This document shows positions 56,600 through 64,000 of a stretch of 64,000 bases of DNA, piece by piece; the stretch's first letter is position 1, and each line of letters opens with the position of its first letter. The stretch comes from Ditylenchus dipsaci (lineage: Eukaryota; Nematoda; Chromadorea; Rhabditida; Anguinidae). The DNA is taken from assembly GCA_004194705.1 (NCBI GenBank), contig SADC01000353.1:62001-126000 (forward strand). The letters are read 5' to 3'. The notes below the pieces were generated by a model. That model saw only the letters and a list, made by a program, of their open reading frames with translations. It ran no database searches and was not told the origin of the DNA. The position numbers were made by a program, and so were the translations under genes.

Positions 56600-56690
56600 G
56601 ATAGAGCGCAAAAAGCGTAAGCATTTGTGTATTTGGCCAAAACGGTGTGCAGGTTCGATACCACGCGGTGCACGCCACTGTTTTTTTCTT
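56600..56690 (+). repeat. tRNA-like repeat fragment
   Basis: AGAGCGCAAAAAGCGTAAGC followed by CAGGTTCGATACCACGCG: an A-box-like part and a good B box, but no proper cloverleaf. Confidence 0.45.
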
Positions 56691-57142
56691 GTTTGGCCAG
56701 GTGGGTTTTAACCGAAACATACCGAAACACCATTTTCATTGACTTATCTTCGAACTTTATTTTTTTTGAAAGTTCTAACTACCAAAATTAGCACAAACAT
56801 CTGGCAATCATTTTTAGTTTAAAACTTTTTAGAAAAATAAATAAAATATTTCCAAACCAAAGCAATTTCTGATTGTTTTGGTAGACGTGTTTCGCTGGAG
56901 TATGCATGAGCCTATTGCAAACTTTAGATTGGAGTTCTACCGTATTCTCTCTAATAGGGTAATTTTTAGCGCGAAAACAGCGATGCTATCAATACTGTCC
57001 TTTTTTATTAGGCAAACGTCCTTATTTTAAGATTTTGATATTCTGACCTTGGTCCAAACAAACATTCAATAAAATTTCATACCAACTTGAAAAGTCCGTT
57101 AATTTCAGATATTACGTCTTCGTGAGAGAAAAATACGTGCAA

Positions 57143-58419
57143 ATGGATGCTTACTCTCGAGAGCCTTGGTATTTTGCCTTTTTTTTCTTATAGCTTGTTC
57201 ACGTTGTTTGAGTTAGAGTTCGGGTTTTTGGTTACGTAAACACCTCTGATCCGAACTCTAGCTCTAAATAGAGGGTGTTCACGTTCTTCGAGTTTAAGTT
57301 CGCATTTGAAGGTATTCATGCATATAACTTGGATTCCCTTGTAGTAAACCCCCCCCCCTTTTTAACTTTTAGTATCTGAAGACTGCTCTGGGGTGAGATT
57401 CTGAGCTATCTAAGCTATGCATGGGCGTAGGCAGGTAGGGGGGGGCTGAGAGAGCTATGGTCCCCTCCGTCAGATTTTTTGAAAAAAATTGTTAATTAAA
57501 AACACTACAAAACTCGAAAATGTGTAGGAAAATGATCTACGTCAGATTTCTCTGGCTACGCCTCTGAAGCTATATAAATACTATATACATAAGCAATTTC
57601 GAGCTCGACCTCGAAGTACGTGAACACCTTCGAGTTAGATTTCGGGTTTTCGAGTACATAAACACCTCTTACCTGAACTTTAACTCATACAACGTGAAGA
57701 AGCCATTATAGAAATTAAATTATTCGGGATGTTTTCAGTCCTTTCCGAATCGCTGATGACATTGGAGTGCTTTCACTATGGGTCTCATTGGCGGGTCAAT
57801 CTTTCATTCGCTTGGAGCTTCCAGAAACGCAGCGAAAGGTCAAAAGCTGCTCAATGCAGTGCGTGAAGTGAGAATGCGCGGTCCGTTAACAGGAGTTCAG
57901 TTTGCTGCTTGGGGAGGCATGTTCAGTACAATAGATTGCTGCATGGTTGCTGTAAGAAAAAAGGTTGCTTATTTTCTTATCCTTCTTAGTATAGGCAACA
58001 CATGTGAATCCTCTTACTATTTGAATTTTGTAGGAAGACGCTTACAACGCTATTTCTCTGGTGCTGCCACAGGTGCCCTGCTTGCCGGTATAAGATTATT
58101 AAAATTGTTTTGATGTAGCTTCTTATAGCAACAATTTTTAGTGCGCTCTGGTCCAGGAGTAATGGTTGGTTCGGCTCTGCTTGGAGGAACAATTCTAGCC
58201 ATGATTGAAGGAGTTCAGGTGAGTGCTCTCTTTACTCTTCAAATGAACTTCATCATGTGGTCAGAATACAATAATACCTTATAGGTGCTGATGGGCAAAA
58301 TGTTAAGCCAGCAATATGACATGACACAGCAAATGGCGCCTCTTGATGATCCGAAATCTTTGCCGTCCAAGCCCTCATCTTCCATTAGTTCACCTTCTGG
58401 AAAAATGCAGTCAATGTGA
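57143..58419 (+). CDS. timm-17: TIM17 mitochondrial inner-membrane translocase subunit
   Basis: Five exons: 57143-57168, 57739-57963, 58034-58087, 58142-58218 and 58285-58419. The protein is about 172 residues, near the usual 170-180. Exon 1 gives MDAYSREP and joins exon 2 as CPFRIADDIG. Then come MGLIGGSIFHSLGASRNAAK, REVRMRGPLTGVQFAAWGG, MFSTIDCCMVAVRKK, EDAYNAIS, GAATGALLAVRSGPG, MVGSALLGGTILAMIEGVQ and a polar tail. TIM17 is the core of the TIM23 presequence translocase. Two single bases are missing relative to the family: at 57767-57768 (GGAGTG where GGAGGTG is expected) and near 58056 (ISS). Splice sites are intact. The donor after exon 2 (GTTGCT) is unusual. Intron 1 is a foldback; the others are 54-70 bp. 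AATAAA is at 58531-58536. Confidence 0.85.
57185..57710. mobile_element. Foldback in TIM17 intron 1
   Basis: GTTCACGTTGTTTGAGTTAG at the left is inverted at the right (ACTTTAACTCATACAACGTG). GTGTTCACGTTCTTCGAGTT-type words recur between them, with a GTAGGCAGGTAGGGGG middle. Confidence 0.6.
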
Positions 58420-58599
58420 ATTTCGATGGATCTTCTGCTGCTACTCCTTTTGGAATGGGTGGCTAGTGGTTTTTCGAGTAATACCCTTGTTAGTGTTCAA
58501 CTGTTTGGTGCTGTTTAGTGAATTGCACGGAATAAAAAGTGTAAAGGCGTTGTTCAAGGTTCAGGTTTCTGGTGTGTTTTAGTTTAGATTTTGAATTTT

Positions 58600-59130
58600 T
58601 TTGCTAAGACTGGTTCTTCAGTCTAGTCCGAAATATCGCAAAGATTCCGATTTTGCCGATCATTTCTCAAAAAGTTACAATTTGACCATTAAGACTCGCG
58701 TTTTTCAATAAGCCATCACCTAATTTTAAAAATATTTTTGTTACTTATGGCTTTGCCTACTTATGGCCTCCGCCGAGAAAAAAATTCGTTCCTACTCATA
58801 GGCCAGGAAATAGTCATCACCAATACAGTTGTTCAAATAAACGTCAGCTTTTTTTCTTCGGAAAACCCTTTTTTTGGCGCAAATACACTTTTTTTTGGCG
58901 CAAATTTTTGTTTTGCGTAATTAGATTAAAAAATTTCAACTTTTTAAAAGTTTCAGCATCATCATGTAGCCCTGCTCTTCTAGTTTGTGATAAGGTATCA
59001 TTTTTGCATCATCTCTAAAAAATGAAATACAAAAAGCTGAAAGTATGAACCAAATCAGAACAACAATTTGGTTCATACTTTTAGCTTTTGTATTACATTT
59101 TTCGAAGGTGGTGCAATAAATGATACCTGG
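58600..59130. repeat. Intergenic with GGCGCAAAT words and small hairpin
   Basis: TTTTTTTGGCGCAAAT repeats at 58870-58915 are matched in inverse orientation at 60840-60900. A hairpin at 59025-59095 pairs CTGAAAGTATGAACCAAAT with its inverse. Confidence 0.55.
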
Positions 59131-59134
59131 GAAA

Positions 59135-59795
59135 CGGTAATTCGCCAACAGTAAATTCGCAGACAGTAAATTCGCCGACACGAATTCGCCGACAGGTAAA
59201 TTAGCCGACAGGTATATTCGCCGACAATTCTAATTTTGCTGGAATTTACATTTTTCAGTCTGAACCAACCAAACCAAGTGGTCGTCCACTTGGATCAAAA
59301 TTTTTTTACGTTTTTCATGTTCCAAACCTGTTTTCTGGACTAGCTCGGTAATGCTGAAGATGATTTGATAATAGGGTATTTTCTTGGGTATTTTCTAAGT
59401 ATTGGGCAACAATTGATTTTGGTGAAGTCAATTATTGCGCATAACTAAAAAAATACTCGAGAAAACGGCATTTAACCACTGTCAAACCATCTTCAGAATA
59501 CACGAATTAGTCCAGAAAACAGGTTTCAGAAAATGAAAACGTAAAAAAACAATTGTTCCAAGTGGACGACCACTTGGTTTGGTTGGTTCAGACTGAAAAA
59601 TTTAAATTCCCGCAAAATTAGAGTTGTCGGCCAATATACCTGACGGCGAATATACCTGTCGGCGAATTTACCTGTCGGCGAATTTACCTGTCGGCGAATT
59701 TACTTGTCGGCGAATTTACTTGACGACGAATTTACCTGTCGGCGAATTCGTGTCGGCGAATTTACAGCCGGCGAATTTACTGTCGGCGAATTCAC
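59135..59795. mobile_element. Foldback with GTCGGCGAATTTACCT array arms
   Basis: 59140-59230 and 59628-59790 are inverted arrays of the 16-bp unit GTCGGCGAATTTACCT. The middle 59235-59620 is a palindrome (ACCAAACCAAGTGGTCGTCC) also found at 37245-37610. Confidence 0.75.
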
Positions 59796-59838
59796 CTAGA
59801 GCCATGATACCTCATTAGAAACTAGAGTCGCAGTGCTA

Positions 59839-60799
59839 CAGTGCGTATCATAATGATAGGAAAACACGAGTTTTTGCAAAATAGTTAAGTTTTTTGTTCA
59901 AAAAATTCCTATTTTTCAAACACAATGTTGAATTACATCAAAATGATGCTATTCGTGATAAAAAAAAGTGGTTGGTCTTGAGTGGAAATTTTTACGCCCG
60001 TTAAACCGAAAAAATGCCGTATCATTATGATAGGAACTTTTAGTGAAAACACGTTTATTGACTCTATAACATAACCATTTGGATTAATAACAGATTTACA
60101 ATGTAAGCCCTGAATCTTGGCTAGAATTTGGTAGATCAAGCTCTTCTTTTTGATTATTCCGAGAAAAGTTATGACCATCAACAAAAAATTGTCGATTTCT
60201 AGTCAAACCTCTATTTCTGCCTTATTTTAGGACATTCTTACTTCTTTCAACTTCAACCGTCCGTTTCTAGGCTTTTGCAATCCTTTGAAAAAGGTTGATA
60301 TGTCATTTTGTAGAGAAATTATTAAGCTTTCAAAAAATGCATTAATTGATAGCTTTCGATATTAAAACTTTTAACAAAAGTCAGAATTTATGCGATCAAA
60401 CAACCATTTTCCTTATATTTACTTTGATTTTGACTAGAAATCGACAATTTTTTGTTGATAATCATAACTTTTCTCGGAATAATCAAAAAGAAGAGCTTGA
60501 TCTACCAAATTGTAGCTAAGATTCAGGGCTTACATTGTAAATCTGTTATTAATCCAAATGGTTATGTTATAGAGTCAATAAACGTGTTTTTACTAAAATT
60601 CCTATCATAATGATACGGCATTTTTTGGGTTGAGCGGGCGTAAAAAATTTCCACTCAAGACCAACCACTTTTTTTTTTATCACGAATAGCATCATTTTGA
60701 TGTAATTCAACATTGTGTTTTAAAAATAGGAATTTTTTGAACAAAAAACTTAACTATTTTGCAAAAACTCGTGTTTTCCTATCATTATGATACGCACTG
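59839..60799. mobile_element. TA-target 961-bp foldback
   Basis: Ends are CAGTGCGTATCATAATGATA and TATCATTATGATACGCACTG, with TA on each side (59837-59838 and 60800-60801). The arms are almost perfect inverted repeats along most of the length (for example ACATTGTAAATCTGTTATTA). Related to 45190-46130. No transposase. Confidence 0.85.
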
Positions 60800-61240
60800 T
60801 ACATGATGATGTTAAAATTAAAAAAATTGAAAATTTTCAATATAATGACGCAAAACAAAATTTGCGCCAAAAAAGTGTTGTAGCGCCAGAAAAAGTATTG
60901 TCCTTTTTCTTCTGAAAATTTGGTCTTGATTTTCACTTAGATATAACTTGTCTCGAAACGAAAAATCTTTGATCCAGAATAGGCCTAAGATCGATTCTGG
61001 AATTTTGGGCGGAATTCGGCAGAGTCAGAGCTGATAGGTTTCGCCTTTTTTAAACAAGATCAAAACTCCTCAGACTCCGACCCTGGCTGATTTCGTCTTG
61101 TTATTTTTTAATTTAGGCGAAATCTACTAGGCTCGAGAGTCAAGGAATTTCGCCTCGAGAAATGCCAGGGCAAAATAGCTTTATAGGGTTGCACATAAGG
61201 GTAATACTTAAATATAGTACCAAAATATATTTTTCTAGTA

Positions 61241-61418
61241 AAGTCAAACTTCTTTATAAGCTATACTCCATATAAGCTACACCTCCTTACAAGCTACAAC
61301 TGAGTCCGGTCCCAAATGGGGTATGTTCCGTATAATATACCTTTTATATAAGCTACACCTCTCTATAAGTTACATCTAGGATCGATCCCGAGGTGTAGCT
61401 TATAGAGAAGTTTGACTG
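61241..61418. mobile_element. TA-target MITE, AGTCAAACTTCT ends
   Basis: AAGTCAAACTTCTTTATAAG is paired with CTTATAGAGAAGTTTGACTG. TA is on both sides. TATAAGCTACACCTC words repeat inside. Confidence 0.8.
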
Positions 61419-61439
61419 TACCAAAATTTACATGCATAG

Positions 61440-61862
61440 AAGAACTCGGCACACCTTCGGAATACCCCCAGCAGTCAACTTCGGAATACCCCCAGCAGTC
61501 AACTTTGGTATACCTCCAGCACTTAATTAGGAACACACCCCTCATGTTACCCCACAATTGAAAGCTGAGGATGTTAGCTACACAATGGTGTAAAAATTTC
61601 TTGGTTTAGTTCACACAAATGTATATTTTCGATTAAAATAGAACTGAATATTTTTTGAGCATTCGATTTTCATTCGAAAAAATTCAATTTTATTTTAATC
61701 GAAAAATATAAATTTGTGTGAACTAAACCAAGAAATTTTTACACCATTGTGTAGCTAACATCCTCAGCTTTCAATTGTGGGGTAACATGAGGGGTGTGTT
61801 CCGAATTAAGTGCTGGGGGTATTCCGAAGTTGACTGCTGGGGTATTCCGAAGTTTAGCCAAG
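61440..61862. mobile_element. Foldback with CTTCGGAATACCCCCAGCAG units
   Basis: The arms are inverted from CTTCGGAATACCCCCAGCAG through TTAGCTACACAATGGTGTAA to a centre near 61650. The outer ends are two to three tandem units of about 24 bp. Confidence 0.75.
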
Positions 61863-62455
61863 AACTCTTTATGAAATTAGAGATTTTTTTTCCTTGACTC
61901 ATGAACGTGTAGCCCTGAATCTCAGCTTTCTAACTAGACTTCAATTTCCTGTAAAAGATTTCAAAGATATGAAGATTTTGAGCTTTGTATGAAGTGTTTT
62001 TTCGACCAAGTTCCTCCATTCAGACCCCTAAATCTCTAACTTTTTTAATTTTTTTACTGAAAAAAGATAACTTGTTGAGTAGCTGAGATTCATGGCTACA
62101 CGAGAGTTTAAAAAATTTCAAAAGTGTACCTACAAAGTTAGAAAAAAAGAGAAAAGTTCAAAAAAATGAAAAATTTGGTACTAGAACTAAGTATTTTGCT
62201 ACTAGGAATAAATATTTTGGTACTAGAAAAAAGTACCACCTGGCGCATGAATAACAAAAAAAATCCAAACGAGGAATTCTCCAAACATATTTCGAATAAA
62301 GAATTTCGCAAATGAGCACTTCGTCAAACAAGGAATTCCCCAAACGGAGAATTTTCCAAACAATAAATTCTCCAGACGAGAAATTCTACAAAGAAGATTT
62401 TTTCAAGCATTAATTTAAGTAAATTGGCTAGTAAATTAGTTAGTAAATGAAAAAT
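61863..62455. other. Intergenic, nothing recognised
   Basis: GAATTCTCCAAACGA-like degenerate repeats at 62270-62390; no exon. Confidence 0.4.
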
Positions 62456-62459
62456 GCGT

Positions 62460-62600
62460 ACGGCTTTTATACAGGCCTGGGAAAAAGTGCGATCCCACGA
62501 TATCCTCCTTGCAAGTCGGCGCTCTAACCAATTGAGCTATCGGTCGCCCCAGGCCTGTTTCTTATTTCTCTGCTATCTGCCTCCCTTACAGGTATGGTCC
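62460..62600 (-). repeat. tRNA-derived SINE, copy 2
   Basis: Read on the minus strand: GGGGCGACCGATAGCTCAAT, TGGTTAGAGCGCCGACTTGC, AAGGAGGATATCGTGGGATC, then TTTTTCCCAGGCCTGTATAA and AAAGCCGTACGCA. The A box is strong and the B box weak. It shares over 100 bp with 17805-17935, including the flanks AAATAAGA.ACAGGCCTGGGG, but lacks that copy's internal duplication. Confidence 0.7.
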
Positions 62601-63087
62601 GAACATGCCAGGTGAGCACACCCTACACCCGCCTCAAAAATTTTGCAAATGTTATATAAGCATTCTATCTGTATCCAACCCAAGTTTTCATAAATATCAC
62701 ATTTAACTCAATTTAAGACAGTTTAGAACAGTTCAGATTCAGAACACTTCCACCATCCGTTATCACAAATGAGGTCGGGCGGTTTTCATAGCAATAACGA
62801 AAACGATTTAAACTTGAGAGGATGCCGGTCAAAAGAAGTTGCAATTTATCAAACTCGACTAGCAAATGACATTTCAAAATCTCGGCTGGCTAATCTGAGA
62901 GAACAAAAATGAGGTTCTCGAAACTTTCTCGCCCTTAAGATAAGACCCGACCAAAGTGTAAATGATGTTTATTGTGCCAAATACCACATCGTCTGCTTAT
63001 ATAAGCAGAATCCAAAATTCATGTTTTAACAATATCGCCGAAAAAAGTCTCTGTCTGGCGAATAGATATATATTTTTGGCATTCTCT

Positions 63088-63959
63088 TTAAGCACGCTCA
63101 TGTAGTCCCATCGATTGGAGGAAGGAGAACATCTAAAGTGAAATATTAGCGCTTGTAGACAAGTAAGAAGACTTTACCACAGTGTTTCGAAGCTTGGCAT
63201 TCTCCAAGTGGTAGTTGACCTTAGTACCTAAATTATCAAATACTTATACTTCATAAGCCTACCGTATTCTCTCTAATGAGCGCCCCGGGGCGCTTATGAG
63301 AGAGTGGCAATTTTTTCAAACTTTTAGTGGTCTGAAACTTCTGTTATCATTAGCTTTTTGAGCTCTGTAAAAAGTACCTGATATATTTTGAAATCTCTCA
63401 TGGGCACTTTTTACAGAGCTTAAAAAGTTAATGAAAACAGAAGTTTCACTTGAAGACCACTTGAAGTTTGGGGGGGGGGCGCTAATTAGAGAGCGAGCGC
63501 TTATTAGAGAGAATACGGTAATTTAACTTTATCTAAAATTAACAACTTACTCAACTCGCGCAGTCGGAAAGAAGAGTGCAGAAGAACCACAAAAGCAGGA
63601 ATGATGAGCGAAAGAATCAGGCTGAGCACTGAAGCTAGCTGAGAGATCGCATAGTAGCCACAGAGGACGATTGTAGCAAGGACCACGTAAGGGTGATTAC
63701 CACGGAACTAGAAAAAAGACGTCAAGACTATCACAATCATACTGAAAATTACCTGCTTGATCTGGTCATGAGAAGTGAAAGCAAACAAAGCCACACCCGC
63801 CGAAATGCCGACAGCAGAAATCCCAAGCATCACCTCAGAAAACTGGAAGAAGCTGACCAAGCTGAACAAAGCAAAGAAAAGCAGGAAGTAGTTGGTCTGG
63901 AAGTAAAGCAAATTCTGAACAATGCGATTGTTCCACTTCTTCATTTCGAATTGCGGTTT
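63088..63959 (-). CDS. ARL6IP5: PRA1-family protein, ARL6IP5/PRAF3-like (5' partial)
   Basis: Exons 63753-63959, 63551-63707, 63178-63227 and 63088-63132 join in phase. The first visible exon starts right after an acceptor (AACTTCAG) with KPQFEMKKWNNRIVQNLLYF, matching the family block PDF....KWNNRV.SNLLYYQTNY, so a short N-terminal exon lies beyond the window. Membrane hairpins follow (FLLFFALFSLVSFFQFSEVM; VVLATIVLCGYYAISQL; VLSLILSLIIPAFVVLLHSS), then FRLRELSTKVNYHLENAKLR and a short end HERA. Family members are ER/Golgi membrane proteins that bind Rab or ARL GTPases and affect transporter traffic. The C-terminus is about 25 residues shorter than in the human protein. Introns are 45, 323 and 45 bp; the 323-bp intron is a family B MITE. 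Confidence 0.85.
63262..63522. mobile_element. MITE family B, copy 5 (ARL6IP5 intron)
   Basis: Ends are TACCGTATTCTCTCTAATGA and TTATTAGAGAGAATACGGTA, with GCGCCCCGGGGCGC near the left end and AACTTTTAGTGGTCTG arms inside. It makes up nearly the whole intron. Confidence 0.8.
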
Positions 63960-64000
63960 CTGAAGTTTAAAAAGATCTTTGCAGTGCATATTTCATGCTA

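Noticed and set aside
62466..62555. A functional tRNA gene on the minus strand
   Set aside because: The A box is good but anticodon and T arms do not pair properly, the B box is degenerate, and a diverged second copy with shared flanks exists at 17805. A SINE fits better.

Overview
This window looks like nuclear DNA of a nematode with an unusually transposon-rich genome. Two things point to Nematoda. A TIM17 gene (57143-58419) has a middle part of the nematode type (REVRMR, LTGVQFAAWGGMFSTIDCC). An 18S rRNA fragment at about 41373-41635 (minus strand) reads CCCGTCGCTGCCCGGGACTG followed by a GAGCCATTTCGAGAAA block, as I remember it from nematode 18S. Introns without a transposon are tiny (44-70 bp, GT...AG), as in many nematodes. 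In two genes an acceptor-like AG lies 0-1 nt before the ATG, which would fit spliced-leader trans-splicing. The species is not identified. A run of 17 N (32405-32421) shows this is a scaffolded assembly, and several one-base frame breaks suggest residual indel errors.

Host genes, left to right: an unassigned exon (2401-2649, minus); a small membrane protein with a Cys-rich tail (9657-10858, plus); the N-terminal part of a cGMP-dependent protein kinase-like gene (17464-18151, minus); a clarin-like four-TM protein (24134-26902, minus, complete); a candidate exon (27668-27809, plus); a candidate exon beside the gap (32424-32648, minus) and a frame-broken gene 3' end (about 32785-33215, plus); a four-TM protein of unknown family (46747-49430, minus); TIM17 (plus); and ARL6IP5/PRAF3-like (63088-63959, minus; its first exon lies beyond the window). 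Nearly every intron over 300 bp is filled by a foldback element.

Most of the rest is mobile DNA. There are two MULE transposons, each flanked by inverted arrays of 30-bp units that begin CAACTG. MULE-1 (about 11210-14800) has an almost intact eight-exon transposase. MULE-2 (28736-31247) is decayed but carries a C-terminal OTU-like peptidase remnant. A third MULE remnant lies at about 22920-23690. Other elements are a decayed Helitron helicase, a hAT transposase fragment with several hAT-type MITEs (8-bp target duplications), TA-target MITEs, a TTAA-target MITE, tRNA-derived SINEs, a LINE/18S chimera, and a family of long-inverted-repeat elements with one GC-rich hairpin core carried in at least three different arm sets.

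The most striking pattern is inverted arrays of short words. Many elements are built from one palindromic or GC-rich word, different at each locus, between T/A-rich linkers (often AAAAAAGTCTTTTTT). Elements also sit inside the arms or near the centres of other palindromes, giving nested hairpins several kilobases long.
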